From positions 1 to 64,000 of the forward strand of contig JANWKT010000032.1 in the NCBI GenBank assembly GCA_025451235.1: a DNA stretch of 64,000 bases, given 5' to 3'. The notes under the pieces are model-generated. The model saw nothing but the letters and a program-made list of their open reading frames with translations, had not been told where the DNA came from and searched no databases. Positions 25,601 to 34,461 of the stretch are shown in pieces. The position numbers and the translations under genes are program-made. Numbering within the stretch: the stretch's first letter is position 1; each line of letters begins with the position of its first letter. The stretch is from Flavobacteriales bacterium. Its GTDB lineage: Bacteria; Bacteroidota; Bacteroidia; CAIKAF01.

Positions 25601-27487
25601 TTACCGGATCACCGTAATGCTTCCCGTTCGGACATAGGGATCCCCATAAATGTCACGAACAAACAATCTATAGACGTAGACGTCCTGCGCATTGGTATTA
25701 GTGCTTTGCTTGGGCCTTCCATCCCATCCCTTTAAAATATCATTGCTGGTAAAGATCTCCCTTCCAAAACTATCGAATATCGTGAGCTCAAATGTACTGG
25801 TATCCATTCCAATCCCTTTGACATAAAATACCTCGTTCAATGCATCACCATTTACTGTTATGGCATTGGGAATAAATAGGGAGAGGATCACTTTTACAGT
25901 GATCATCATGGTAAAGGTATCCCGGCAACCGTTCTGATCAATGGCCACAATACTCACCGGAAAATCTCCATAAGTGCCAAACTGGTATTGGAACGAATTA
26001 CCGAACATAGTATTCCCATCAATCAACCATTCCACCGTATTTTCATTTTGTGATTGGTTATAAAAAGTAGCATAGGGCCATAAGAAATCAATTTCCGTAT
26101 CACTTACAGAGTAAAACGCTTCCAATGAATCATTCAGGATATTTGTTACAGTAATTGTGTCGGGCCACCAGCAGTTTTGGTTATCAGTAACAATTACGAT
26201 ATAGGTAGAGTCACCAACGGCATTTGGAAAAACATTGCTTGGGCCGTTTTGTACGCCAACAAAATTATAGAGATAGGGAGCGGTAGTCCCCACCACATTT
26301 ACCGTAAGCACTCCATTACCCTCACTACAAGTATCCGGGATCTGGTTAATGGTAAAAGTAAAACTGGTTGGATCAGATACGCTAAAGCCTACCACGATCA
26401 AACAACCCAGGCTATCGATGATGGTTACAGAATAGCTTCCCCTGGCCAGGTTAACAGCATTTGGACCTGTTTGCCCATCACTCCATAAATAGTTGAAGGG
26501 TGGATGCCCTCCGATTACATTGGCAATGGCCGATCCATCGTTATTTCCGCAGGTAGCATCGGTTACCGCTACATTGGCAGTAAGGGAATTATAGTTGATA
26601 TTGATGGAAGCCGGACCGTTGAGGGTATTTCCGCAAACATCTGTGATACTTCCACTCATGGTTAAGGTATAGGTACCAGCCAGGGTCATACCAGGACTAA
26701 TGTTTACATTAAAGACCTGGCCATATTGTCCACCGCATCCGGTAATAGAGGTAATAGGTATATTTCCTCCGGGTCCGGTAAAGGTAAAATCTCCTGGAGC
26801 AATACTGTTGCAGGCAATATTCTCGCTAAATGTAACAATCAGGGTGGTGGCCCCGCATGAATCGGTGGGTACTGCTGATATCATGGCAGGAATGCTATTA
26901 TCCGGTATGGTAGCCGTTGAATTGCTGAAGTCAAGGTTATAGCCTGATGTACTGGCAGAATAGTTACTAATAAATAGAACGAAGGTCTGGCCGGCAACTA
27001 CAGGCACTTCGGCCTCATCCTGGTTATTAGGGCCGCCGTTGGCACCCGTAATCCCTCCATTGGTCACCGAATTACTATAATTACAGCTTACTTCGAGGGT
27101 TGGATCAGAATAAATATCGGCACAATCTGCATTCGTAAGGTCGAATAGGGCCCAATCGTAATCATCTGTAGAGGTAAATGGGACAATGTTAAAGTTCAGG
27201 TTTCCCGGAGTTTGAACTGTAAAGGTGTACCAAACCCCGTTGATCTCTCCACCCGAAAGGCAGGAGAAACTAGGATTGATCTCATTGGGGAAATTATCCG
27301 GCGGATAATTGATCACAGGAACACTATACAGAGTGGTGCATACAGGGGTTGCATTGATACAATCTGCTGAAAGCTGGCCAAAAGCCGACCCGGCTATATA
27401 AATTACAGCCAGCGTGCAGAAGATATGTTTAAACAGTCTCAAAACCCTGTTTTTAATAAGATGAGATAATGCACCAAATAGATGCAT
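25601..27487 (-). CDS. Secreted protein with SprB-type repeats and T9SS type B (CHU_C) sorting domain
   Basis: A 628-residue surface protein. Order: signal peptide (about 1-38, ending GSAFGQ); an N-terminal domain (about 40-185; FSCLSGGEINGVWYTF, DDYDWALFDLTNADC, CNYSNSVTNGGITG, NNQDEAEVPVVAGQTF) shared with the next gene; an Ig-like domain (about 190-300); SprB-like repeats (ATCGNNDGSAIANVIGGHPP, GSYSVTIIDSLGCL); a PKD-like domain; and a C-terminal gliding-motility type domain (FIPNAITVNGDALNEVFYV, FDSFGREIF, GSITVIR) that directs secretion by the type IX system and surface attachment. Adhesin-like (inference). Confidence 0.9.
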   Translation of the reverse strand: MHLFGALSHLIKNRVLRLFKHIFCTLAVIYIAGSAFGQLSADCINATPVCTTLYSVPVINYPPDNFPNEINPSFSCLSGGEINGVWYTFTVQTPGNLNFNIVPFTSTDDYDWALFDLTNADCADIYSDPTLEVSCNYSNSVTNGGITGANGGPNNQDEAEVPVVAGQTFVLFISNYSASTSGYNLDFSNSTATIPDNSIPAMISAVPTDSCGATTLIVTFSENIACNSIAPGDFTFTGPGGNIPITSITGCGGQYGQVFNVNISPGMTLAGTYTLTMSGSITDVCGNTLNGPASININYNSLTANVAVTDATCGNNDGSAIANVIGGHPPFNYLWSDGQTGPNAVNLARGSYSVTIIDSLGCLIVVGFSVSDPTSFTFTINQIPDTCSEGNGVLTVNVVGTTAPYLYNFVGVQNGPSNVFPNAVGDSTYIVIVTDNQNCWWPDTITVTNILNDSLEAFYSVSDTEIDFLWPYATFYNQSQNENTVEWLIDGNTMFGNSFQYQFGTYGDFPVSIVAIDQNGCRDTFTMMITVKVILSLFIPNAITVNGDALNEVFYVKGIGMDTSTFELTIFDSFGREIFTSNDILKGWDGRPKQSTNTNAQDVYVYRLFVRDIYGDPYVRTGSITVIR

Positions 27488-27567
27488 CTAACAAAAATAC
27501 AAAGAAAACGGGCTCGTTCATGCACTAAACGCTCCGGGTCCATTATTTACCAACGTATAGAGGTTGA

Positions 27568-28383
27568 TTATCGTACGATCAACTTACAACTATGTTGTTG
27601 ATTTGAGGTTAAAATTTGTAAGAAGTAAAGCCCTGCTTGCAAATGAGAAGTGTTGATCTTATAAGGGTTTGAAAAAGGAGGGCTATAGGACATCATTTTT
27701 TGACCATGTACATTGAGAAGTTCAACGGATTTTATCTTCTCTATAATGCTGGCATCAAAGCTGATAGCCGTATAATCGTTCGAAGGGTTCGGGCCGATTT
27801 TCACCTTCCCCACTATCTCATTTTTTTCAATCCCAATAGATTGATCAAAAGTGAAGGTAGAGGAACTAAAATCAAGCTGAAAACCATAAGGTCCAGCCGA
27901 GTAGCTACTAACGAATAACTTGAACAATTGGCCAGGGAAGACTTGAACTGTTGGCTCATCCTGATTATTCACTCCGCCATTAGCACCGGTAATTCCATAA
28001 TTTGTTACAGAGTTGCTGTAGTTGCAGCGTAATTCTAAGGAGTCTACATAATAGATATCAAAACAAGAAGCATAGGTAATATCAAATAAAGCCCAATCAT
28101 AATCATCCGTAAAATTATAGGGCATAACATTAAAGGAGAGTGTTCCTGAATCCAACACCAGGAATTCAAACCAGAATCCATTCATTTCTCCACCCGAGAG
28201 GCAGCTCAGATCAGCGCTAATTTCGTCAGGAATATTATTTACTGGGATTGCAAAACCTGGCATGTCATAATAGCCATTGGTAATATGAATGGCGTCATTA
28301 CAGTCACCCGGAGCAGTTGTCTGTGCACCTAGCATTTTGCAAAAAAACAAACCGGCAATAGTAATTGCGGAACATGCTTTCAT
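27568..28383 (-). CDS. Secreted protein with shared N-terminal domain and T9SS type A sorting domain
   Basis: A 271-residue protein: signal peptide (1-20, ending LGAQ), the same N-terminal domain as the gene downstream of it (LSCLSGGEMNGFWFEFLV, DDYDWALFDITYASC, CNYSNSVTNYGITGANGG, NNQDEPTVQVFPGQLFKLFV), then directly a T9SS type A tail (VKIGPNPSNDYTAISFDA, VELLNVHGQKM, LQAGLYFLQILTSN). So the domain seen here once is combined with a type A tail and next door with SprB/PKD repeats and a type B tail. It lies 80 bp upstream of that gene on the same strand. Function of the shared domain is unknown; it resembles prepeptidase-C-like beta sandwich domains. Confidence 0.88.
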   Translation of the reverse strand: MKACSAITIAGLFFCKMLGAQTTAPGDCNDAIHITNGYYDMPGFAIPVNNIPDEISADLSCLSGGEMNGFWFEFLVLDSGTLSFNVMPYNFTDDYDWALFDITYASCFDIYYVDSLELRCNYSNSVTNYGITGANGGVNNQDEPTVQVFPGQLFKLFVSSYSAGPYGFQLDFSSSTFTFDQSIGIEKNEIVGKVKIGPNPSNDYTAISFDASIIEKIKSVELLNVHGQKMMSYSPPFSNPYKINTSHLQAGLYFLQILTSNQQHSCKLIVR

Positions 28384-28461
28384 TATTGAGCTTTAAGAAA
28401 TAAATATACAAATTAACCGGCTTTGTTATTAAAAACATACAAAATAGCCTGGTTCCCCATT

Positions 28462-28490
28462 TTGAAATCATAACCCCTTTTCTAACTTCG
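28462..28490 (+). promoter_or_regulatory. Promoter of mdh
   Basis: TTG (28462-28464), 18-nt spacer, TAACTTCG (28483-28490). One base off the TAnnTTTG consensus; leader of about 40 nt. Confidence 0.5.
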
Positions 28491-28533
28491 CATCCGTTAA
28501 TCAAGCTTTAATCATTTATAAATATCCAACAAT

Positions 28534-29469
28534 ATGAAAGTTACAGTAATCGGTGCCGGAAACGTGGGTGCAACCTGTGCAGACGTGATAGCACATAGAG
28601 AATTGGCAGAAGAAGTAGTCCTGATCGATATCAAGGAGAATTTTGCCGAAGGAAAAGCCCTCGATATGTGGCAAACTGCTCCGGTTAATTATTACGATAG
28701 CCGGATCAAAGGCTATACCAACGATTACGAACCTACCAAGGATTCGGAAGTGGTAGTGATCACCTCCGGACTTCCGCGTAAACCAGGGATGACCCGCGAT
28801 GATTTGATCGCAACCAATGCAGGTATCGTAAAATCTGTAACTGAAAATGTGGTGAAATATTCACCGAATGCCAAAATTGTGGTGGTGTCTAATCCTTTGG
28901 ACGTAATGACCTATTGTGCCTATTTAACCGCCAAGGTGGATTCTAAAAAAGTGATGGGAATGGCCGGAATCCTGGATACCGCCCGTTACCGTGCATTTTT
29001 AGCTACCGAATTGGATGTATCTCCTAAGGAGATCCAGGCCATGTTATTGGGAGGTCATGGGGATACCATGGTTCCATTGCCACGTTATACAACCGTAAGC
29101 GGAATTCCAGTAACTGAATTGATTGCTGAAGATAGACTCAACGCCATTATAGATCGCACCAAAAAAGGAGGAGGAGAGATCGTGAATCTGCTGGGCACAT
29201 CTGCCTGGTATGCTCCAGGTGCGGCGGCTGCTCAAATGGTAGAAGCCATTGTTAGGAACCAGAGAAGGGTTTTACCGGTTTGTGCATGGTTACAAGGTGA
29301 ATATGGATTGAAAAATATTTATTTGGGGGTTCCTGCCATCTTAGGAAAAGCAGGGATCGAAAAAATCATTGAATTAAAACTCAATGCCGAAGAAATGAAA
29401 CTTGTAAATGCATCCGCTGCTGCCGTAAAAGAAGTAATGGAGGTTCTCGATAATATGAAATTGTTTTAA
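28534..29469 (+). CDS. mdh: Malate dehydrogenase (LDH-like type)
   Basis: A 311-residue NAD-dependent enzyme interconverting malate and oxaloacetate in the TCA cycle. Seen: Rossmann motif GAGNVG (7-12), the mobile loop arginines R82 and R88 in PRKPGMTRDD, D148 and R151 in LDTARYR, and catalytic H175 in GGHGDTMV. R82 at the substrate-specificity position marks malate rather than lactate dehydrogenase. It is followed by a perfect palindrome plus T run that can terminate the transcript before the protease-like gene. Confidence 0.96.
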   Translation: MKVTVIGAGNVGATCADVIAHRELAEEVVLIDIKENFAEGKALDMWQTAPVNYYDSRIKGYTNDYEPTKDSEVVVITSGLPRKPGMTRDDLIATNAGIVKSVTENVVKYSPNAKIVVVSNPLDVMTYCAYLTAKVDSKKVMGMAGILDTARYRAFLATELDVSPKEIQAMLLGGHGDTMVPLPRYTTVSGIPVTELIAEDRLNAIIDRTKKGGGEIVNLLGTSAWYAPGAAAAQMVEAIVRNQRRVLPVCAWLQGEYGLKNIYLGVPAILGKAGIEKIIELKLNAEEMKLVNASAAAVKEVMEVLDNMKLF

Positions 29470-29500
29470 CTCGAAAGTGCATTCTAGGAACATATTGTAG

Positions 29501-29525
29501 CGACGGACAATTGTCCGTCGTTTTT
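29501..29525 (+). terminator. Terminator-like palindrome after mdh
   Basis: CGACGGACAATTGTCCGTCG (29501-29520) is a perfect 20-nt palindrome followed by TTTTT. It is a member of a dispersed family with copies at 18236, 35525 and 39159. Confidence 0.6.
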
Positions 29526-29543
29526 CGTTAAACATAAATATTT

Positions 29544-29966
29544 ATGGCAACCAGGATCAAGTTAGATGTTTTTTCCTTAGATAAAGACGGTTATCATATC
29601 CGCCTCAAGATGCTATTGAATGGCAAAGAAGCCCATTTTATTTTGGATACGGGAGCTTCCAGAACAGTGCTGGATAAGAACGTAGTACTCGAATTTCTTC
29701 CCGGAGTTGACTTAATGGAACATGATGCCACTACCTCGGGGGTGGGAAGCAATGATTTGGAAAGTTTTTCTGCCGTTATTAAGAAAATTGAAATAGGAAG
29801 CCTGGTTATTCGTAAATACCATTGCGCTATTTTGGACCTTACCCATGTAAACATGGCCTATCAAATGGTAGGTCGCCCTAAAGTGCATGGAGTATTGGGA
29901 GGTGATATCCTAAAAAAATACAAGGCCAAGATCAATTATGAAACGAAGACCCTTACTTTGGGATAA
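29544..29966 (+). CDS. Retropepsin-like aspartyl protease (clan AA)
   Basis: A 140-residue protein with one aspartyl protease half-domain: the catalytic motif LDTGASRTVLD (34-44, Asp35) and a second conserved glycine-rich strand near the C-terminus (VHGVLGGDILKKYKAKINYE, about 112-131). Such proteins act as homodimers like retroviral proteases. There is no signal peptide, so it is probably cytosolic. Substrate is unknown. It starts 75 bp after mdh, across a terminator-like palindrome, and is convergent with the DUF1573 gene. Confidence 0.85.
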   Translation: MATRIKLDVFSLDKDGYHIRLKMLLNGKEAHFILDTGASRTVLDKNVVLEFLPGVDLMEHDATTSGVGSNDLESFSAVIKKIEIGSLVIRKYHCAILDLTHVNMAYQMVGRPKVHGVLGGDILKKYKAKINYETKTLTLG

Positions 29967-29983
29967 TTTCGTATTTATATTAG

Positions 29984-30379
29984 TTATTCTTTGAATTCTC
30001 CCACCACTTTAAACTCATAGATCATGTATCCTGAATCAGGTGCTGGTTTGGGGATGTTGGTGTGCAGGTAAACACTTTTTTTGATCATGCCCTTCTGGTA
30101 ATAAAAAGAAACGCTGATACTCCCTGTATCGCCAGGTCTAATTACCTCTTTTGGATAATGACTGATCACATAACAACCACATGGGCATTGGCAACGGGTA
30201 AAAACAACGGGTAAACTGCCGGTATTTTTAAAAGAAATGGTATAGTTCCGTGAATAATCTCCCTTTTCCATATCGTTCGGATCGATTACATGGGTAGCAA
30301 AAGTAATTTCGCCACCTGCCTGGGAATAACCCATGATGGGGACCAATACATAAAATAAAATGATGAGAAACCTTTTCAT
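29984..30379 (-). CDS. DUF1573-family secreted protein
   Basis: A 131-residue protein with a signal peptide (1-20, ending MGYSQ) and an Ig-like fold domain of the DUF1573 type (ITFATHVIDPNDMEKGD, RNYTISFKNTGSLPVVFTRC, VIRPGDTGSISVSFY, KSVYLHTNIPKP). Three cysteines cluster in RCQCPCGC, more than the single Cys usual at this place, which could bind metal or form disulfides (inference). Function not established for the family. First gene downstream of the NUDIX gene on the minus strand, 64 bp away. Confidence 0.85.
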   Translation of the reverse strand: MKRFLIILFYVLVPIMGYSQAGGEITFATHVIDPNDMEKGDYSRNYTISFKNTGSLPVVFTRCQCPCGCYVISHYPKEVIRPGDTGSISVSFYYQKGMIKKSVYLHTNIPKPAPDSGYMIYEFKVVGEFKE

Positions 30380-30443
30380 TTTATAAAGATAATTAGTTTA
30401 AAAATGAGAGGGCAAAGCTTAACGCCTGTTTAACAGGGATTGG

Positions 30444-30995
30444 CTATTTATTAACGATCAATGCCAGTTTAAATATTCCGATCAAACTCAACGAGTCGGT
30501 GATCTTATTTTCCATGGCCATTTGTATCAATTCTTTTACTGGAATTTTTTTAAGCTGCAATTGCTCCGTATCTTCAGGAATGGCTTCTGTAAAACTCAGT
30601 TTTTTTGCGATATAGATCAAGCCCAATTCATCCGTTACCGAATTGGAAGTATGTAATTGGGTGAGCAACTCCCATTCTTCCGCAACTATTCCCGCTTCTT
30701 CCAGCAATTCCCTTTTGGCCGAATCGAGGGGATCTACTCCGATCTTTCCTCCTCCTTCAATGATCTCCCAGCTATACGCTTTCAACGGATACCGGTATTG
30801 ACCAACAATCCAGGTATTATTTTCTTCGTCCATCGGAATTATGCCAATCGCAATATTCTTAAAATGCACCTTACCGTAAATACCAGGATTACCTGAAGGA
30901 TTCAATACTTGATGTTCTTCTACTTTTATCCAGGGATTTTCATACTTCACCTCTTCAGATAAGGTGGTCCATGGATTTTTTTTTTCATCAATCAT
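30444..30995 (-). CDS. NUDIX hydrolase, ADP-ribose pyrophosphatase-like
   Basis: A 183-residue cytosolic NUDIX enzyme. The fold landmarks of ADP-ribose pyrophosphatases are present: NPWIKVEEHQVLNPSG, VGQYRYPLKAYSWEIIEGGG, and the Nudix box core RELLEEAGI. The first glutamate of the box (G-x5-E) is replaced by valine in GGKIGVDPLDSAKREL, while the metal-binding REUxEE part is intact, so activity is likely retained. Substrate (ADP-ribose or a nucleotide sugar) is inferred from family only. Confidence 0.9.
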   Translation of the reverse strand: MIDEKKNPWTTLSEEVKYENPWIKVEEHQVLNPSGNPGIYGKVHFKNIAIGIIPMDEENNTWIVGQYRYPLKAYSWEIIEGGGKIGVDPLDSAKRELLEEAGIVAEEWELLTQLHTSNSVTDELGLIYIAKKLSFTEAIPEDTEQLQLKKIPVKELIQMAMENKITDSLSLIGIFKLALIVNK

Positions 30996-31010
30996 AAAGC
31001 TTCGCTTTAT

Positions 31011-31091
31011 TGTTCAATGGGTTCAAGAAGTTCAAAAGGTTCAAAGTAAGAGATACCTTGAACCTTTTGAACCATTGAACTTCTTGAATTT
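31011..31091. repeat. GTTCAAGAAGTTCAAAAGGTTCAA inverted-repeat element between NUDIX and floA
   Basis: Left half has TTCAAGAAGTTCAAAAGGTT, right half CCTTGAACCTTTTGAACCAT and CTTCTTGAA, so the halves pair although the blocks are in a shuffled order. It fills almost the whole gap between the NUDIX gene and floA and ends next to the floA stop. Confidence 0.6.
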
Positions 31092-32090
31092 TTATTTTGT
31101 TTCGTCTTTACCGCCGCCTTTTGTAGTGGATTTTGAAATTGAATCCCTCATGGTGGTATCGGCTTGTACATTCTGCATTTTATAATAATCCATTATACCC
31201 AGATTTCCACTTAAGAATGCCTGTGCAATGGCTTTAGGAATTTCAGCTTCCGCTTCAATTACTTTTGCACGAGCTTCCTGGGCTCTGGCTTTCATCTCTT
31301 GTTCAACAGCAATCGCCATTGCTCTTCTTTCTTCCGCTTTGGCCTGTGCAATATTTTTATCCGCTTGTGCTTGGTCCATTTGTAGCTGGGCACCAATATT
31401 TTTACCTACATCAACGTCGGCAATATCAATAGAAAGGATTTCAAAAGCAGTACCTGCATCAAGTCCTTTGGCCAATACTGTTTTGGAGATCATATCTGGA
31501 TTTTCCAATACTTCTTTATGGTTCAATGATGAACCAATGGATGATACCACCCCTTCACCAATCCTGGCGATAATGGTTTCTTCCCCGGCACCACCCACTA
31601 ATCTGCGGATGTTGGCCCGAACGGTTACCCTTGCTTTGGCGATCAGCTGGATACCATCTTTGGCTACAGCAGCGATCGGTGGAGTATGAATTACTTTAGG
31701 ATTTACTGAAAGTTGTACCGCTTCAAACACATCTCTACCTGCCAGGTCAATAGCAGTAGCAGTTCTAAAATCAAGATCAATATTTGCTTTATCGGCTGAG
31801 ATCAATGCATTAATTACTTGAACGATCCTTCCCCCAGCCAGGTAATGCGCTTCCAGGTCATCACGTTTTACTTGTAAGCCTGCTTTTGTTGCGGTTACCA
31901 AGGCTTTTACAATAACTCCGGGTGGAACTTTACGAATTCTCATAAAGGCCAGTTGGAAAAGGTTTACCCTAACACCGGCAAATTGGGCTGAGATCCAAAG
32001 TCCGAAAGGAAGGAAATAAAAGAAGATGAGGAAGAAAAAAATGACGCCAACAATAATGGCCACTATTAATAGTACTGATCCCTGCTCCAT
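31092..32090 (-). CDS. floA: Flotillin-like protein FloA
   Basis: A 332-residue membrane-microdomain scaffold of the SPFH/flotillin family (YqfA/FloA type). Seen: an N-terminal membrane hairpin or helix (about 6-30), [30 protein letters not shown]-type family start (split here: [37 protein letters not shown]), [20 protein letters not shown], and an Ala/Glu-rich coiled coil (about 235-290). Lies 14 bp downstream of an NfeD-family gene, the usual partner. The C-terminus ends in a short charged tail. Confidence 0.95.
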   Translation of the reverse strand: MEQGSVLLIVAIIVGVIFFFLIFFYFLPFGLWISAQFAGVRVNLFQLAFMRIRKVPPGVIVKALVTATKAGLQVKRDDLEAHYLAGGRIVQVINALISADKANIDLDFRTATAIDLAGRDVFEAVQLSVNPKVIHTPPIAAVAKDGIQLIAKARVTVRANIRRLVGGAGEETIIARIGEGVVSSIGSSLNHKEVLENPDMISKTVLAKGLDAGTAFEILSIDIADVDVGKNIGAQLQMDQAQADKNIAQAKAEERRAMAIAVEQEMKARAQEARAKVIEAEAEIPKAIAQAFLSGNLGIMDYYKMQNVQADTTMRDSISKSTTKGGGKDETK

Positions 32091-32104
32091 AGCTTGATGT
32101 GGTT

Positions 32105-32572
32105 TTAAGATTTGATTACTTCAACAAATATCTTATTTTCTTTGATATGAAGTATCTCGATTTGAGTATTTGCCTCAATAAATTCACTTACTGAATATAC
32201 TTCTTCTACAATATCACCAAACTGGGCTTTGCCAATAGGAGTGCAGCGGGTAAGGGTAACTCCCTTCATACCAGTCTGCAGGGAGTGTACAGCATCAACA
32301 ATTTTCCCATCTATATGCGATTTTACCGCAAAACGCTGAAAGGTATTCCCTCTGAATCCAAAATATCCAAGAATTACACAAATGGCAAGGGTAGAGCTGA
32401 ACACGAGCCATCCTTGGGCAGGTTCCAGCATCATAAATCCGCAAACAATGCCAGTAACCACAAGGGCACCTCCTATAAATCCAACAACAGTGGTTCCGGG
32501 TACTACAAAGATCTCGGCTACAATTAATATAAGCCCGATAAGAATTAATAAGATAATGGTTGTAATGGTCAT
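32105..32572 (-). CDS. NfeD-family membrane protein, partner of FloA
   Basis: A 155-residue short NfeD: three hydrophobic segments (about 3-22, 28-48, 53-72) and a C-terminal OB-fold domain (about 95-152; [20 protein letters not shown]). The short form lacks the N-terminal ClpP-like protease domain of long NfeD proteins. Established knowledge: NfeD and flotillins occur in operons and localise together in membrane microdomains. It is the upstream gene of nfeD-floA. Confidence 0.92.
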   Translation of the reverse strand: MTITTIILLILIGLILIVAEIFVVPGTTVVGFIGGALVVTGIVCGFMMLEPAQGWLVFSSTLAICVILGYFGFRGNTFQRFAVKSHIDGKIVDAVHSLQTGMKGVTLTRCTPIGKAQFGDIVEEVYSVSEFIEANTQIEILHIKENKIFVEVIKS

Positions 32573-32688
32573 ATATGGTGGTCTAAGGTAATATTTTTTT
32601 GTTAGGACGCCTGCCCAGGTGCACTTTAAGTAAAGTTAAAGCAAACATCCCTGGCGCAATACCTATCTAAACTTGACCCCATCTAACG

Positions 32689-32709
32689 AAAAAAGCCACA
32701 TCAGTGGCT
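32689..32709 (-). terminator. Rho-independent terminator of clpS
   Basis: On the minus strand: GAGCCAC, loop TGAT, GTGGC and a T run (poly-A on the plus strand at 32689-32694; arms GCCAC 32695-32699 and GTGGC 32704-32708). Confidence 0.8.
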
Positions 32710-32734
32710 CATTCATTATCATTTTTTAATAATA

Positions 32735-33037
32735 TTAATTTTCTACCGTAGCGGTTAACCCTCTTTGTACTAAGGCCGCATGCAAACGGTTCATCTGATC
32801 TTCAGAACCATGCTTTACCTGGCATTTTCCATTGTAATGTACAATATAGGCACATTGTTCGGCTTGCTCTGTATTATGCTTACATATTTCTACCAAAGCT
32901 TCAATTACCCAATCAAAAGTATTGTAATCGTCATTATGCAATACCAGTTTTCTTACTTCATCTTCGATGGTAAGAAGCTCAATATCTTGTTCTGTTTCAA
33001 TTTGGGTATTATTCCAGGAATCAAAAAACTTCATCAT
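32735..33037 (-). CDS. clpS: ATP-dependent Clp protease adaptor ClpS
   Basis: A 100-residue N-end-rule adaptor that delivers substrates to ClpA/ClpC. The ClpS core is clear: RKLVLHNDDYNTFDWVIEAL (the HNDD substrate-binding stretch), EICKHNTEQAEQCAYIVHYN and GKCQVKHG with the ClpA-contacting residues. The frame is open to an upstream ATG at 33088, but those 17 residues (MYSILIYEICIQYRDTY) are unlike the family; the double ATG at 33037/33034 fits the usual length. Followed by a terminator. Confidence 0.93.
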   Translation of the reverse strand: MMKFFDSWNNTQIETEQDIELLTIEDEVRKLVLHNDDYNTFDWVIEALVEICKHNTEQAEQCAYIVHYNGKCQVKHGSEDQMNRLHAALVQRGLTATVEN

Positions 33038-33193
33038 ATAGGTATCTCTGTATTGAATACAAATTTCGTAAATCAGAATCGAATACACAAGGTTTTTTTT
33101 ATAAATCTTGTGGGGCCAGGGATTAAAATACTAAGGTATTGGGTATTGCCCCTCCTTTCTATTTGAATGTTGGTCACCTGAATACCTCAGCAC

Positions 33194-33224
33194 TTAGCCC
33201 TTATCCCCTAAAATCCTATATTTG
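33194..33224 (+). promoter_or_regulatory. Promoter of the saccharopine/alanine dehydrogenase-like gene
   Basis: TTA (33194-33196), 20-nt spacer, perfect -7 box TATATTTG (33217-33224). Transcription would begin about 10 nt before the ATG at 33241. Confidence 0.55.
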
Positions 33225-33240
33225 TGTCCATAAATCTACT

Positions 33241-34443
33241 ATGAAGCTGGGAATTATTAAAGAAAGAAAAACACCTCCCGATACCAGGGTTCCCCTCATC
33301 CCATGGCAATGTGCATCATTAGTGGATGAATACAGGAGGTTGGAGATCATCATAGAAGATTATCCCGAGCGTTGTTACAAAGGCTCCGAATACCAAAAAA
33401 AAGACATCCCCGTGGTGGATGATTTAAGCAATTGTGATGTAATCTTGGGAATTAAAGAAATCCCCGTTGAACATTTATTGCCGGGCAAAACATATTTTTT
33501 CTTTTCGCATACCATAAAAAAACAAGCCCATAACAGAAAATTACTGCAAGCCATCCTTCAAAAAAATATTCGCTTGATCGATTACGAATGTTTGCGTTAT
33601 CCGGACGATGGAAGAATTTTAGGTTTTGGAAGATTTGCAGGTATTGTTGGAGCATATAATGGCCTCATGGCTTTCGGGAAAAGATATCAGCTCTTCAACT
33701 TAAAACCGGCTTATCTTTGTTTTGACCTGAAGGAACTTGAATATGAACTTAAAAAAGTAAAACTGGGCCCTGAAAAAATATTGGTAACCGGAGCAGGCAG
33801 GGTAGGCCATGGAGTGCTGGAAGTAATGAAACTGGCAAAAATAACCCAGGTAACGGCCTCCGATTTTATTCATAAGAATTTTAAAGAACCCGTGTTTGCA
33901 CAGGTTGAATTTCCCGAATACAATAAACACAAGGGCGGAAAACCGTTTGATGAAAAGGAATTTTATACATATCCGGAAAATTTCGAATCCGACTTTCTAA
34001 AATTTTTACCAGAAACTGATATTTTAATTGCCGGTCATTTTTGGGCACCTAAAGCTCCCAGGTTTTTTACCAGGGAAGACATGATGGAGGATAGCTTTAA
34101 CATTAAAGTGATTGCAGATATTAGCTGTGACCTCGACGGGCCTATTCCTGCCACGATTCGTTCGAGCAAGATCACCGATCCTTTATTCGGGTATGATCCT
34201 GTAACAGGAAAGGAAACCGATCCATTCAACAAGGATGCGGTTACGGTAATGGCGGTGGATAATCTTCCTTGTGAATTACCCCGGGATGCCTCTGAAGACT
34301 TTGGGAATCACCTCATGAAAGATATTATTCCCTTATTGATGGAAGGCGATGGTGAAGGTATTTTGAAAAATGCGACCATTGCAGAAAATGGAAAACTAAC
34401 AGAAAAATATACCTATCTGCAGGATTATGTAGATGAAAAATAA
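33241..34443 (+). CDS. Saccharopine dehydrogenase (lysine-forming)/alanine dehydrogenase-like NAD enzyme
   Basis: A 400-residue protein of the AlaDH/PNT-fold family. N-terminal domain: KLGIIKERKTPPDTRVPLIP, LGIKEIPVEHLLPGKTYFFF, FSHTIKKQ; Rossmann domain with GAGRVG (174-179). K72 and H90 stand where lysine-forming saccharopine dehydrogenase has its catalytic Lys and His (inference from spacing). Family annotation in Bacteroidetes varies between saccharopine and alanine dehydrogenase, and I cannot choose from sequence alone. The frame extends upstream to 33139, but the promoter at 33194-33224 lies inside that extension, so ATG 33241 is the start. fbp follows after 18 bp. Confidence 0.85.
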   Translation: MKLGIIKERKTPPDTRVPLIPWQCASLVDEYRRLEIIIEDYPERCYKGSEYQKKDIPVVDDLSNCDVILGIKEIPVEHLLPGKTYFFFSHTIKKQAHNRKLLQAILQKNIRLIDYECLRYPDDGRILGFGRFAGIVGAYNGLMAFGKRYQLFNLKPAYLCFDLKELEYELKKVKLGPEKILVTGAGRVGHGVLEVMKLAKITQVTASDFIHKNFKEPVFAQVEFPEYNKHKGGKPFDEKEFYTYPENFESDFLKFLPETDILIAGHFWAPKAPRFFTREDMMEDSFNIKVIADISCDLDGPIPATIRSSKITDPLFGYDPVTGKETDPFNKDAVTVMAVDNLPCELPRDASEDFGNHLMKDIIPLLMEGDGEGILKNATIAENGKLTEKYTYLQDYVDEK

Positions 34444-34461
34444 TTCAAAGAAATTTAAAAA

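Noticed and set aside
33139-33240. Upstream extension of the dehydrogenase-like gene
   Set aside because: Contains the promoter box TATATTTG; the family N-terminus begins at MKLGIIKERK.
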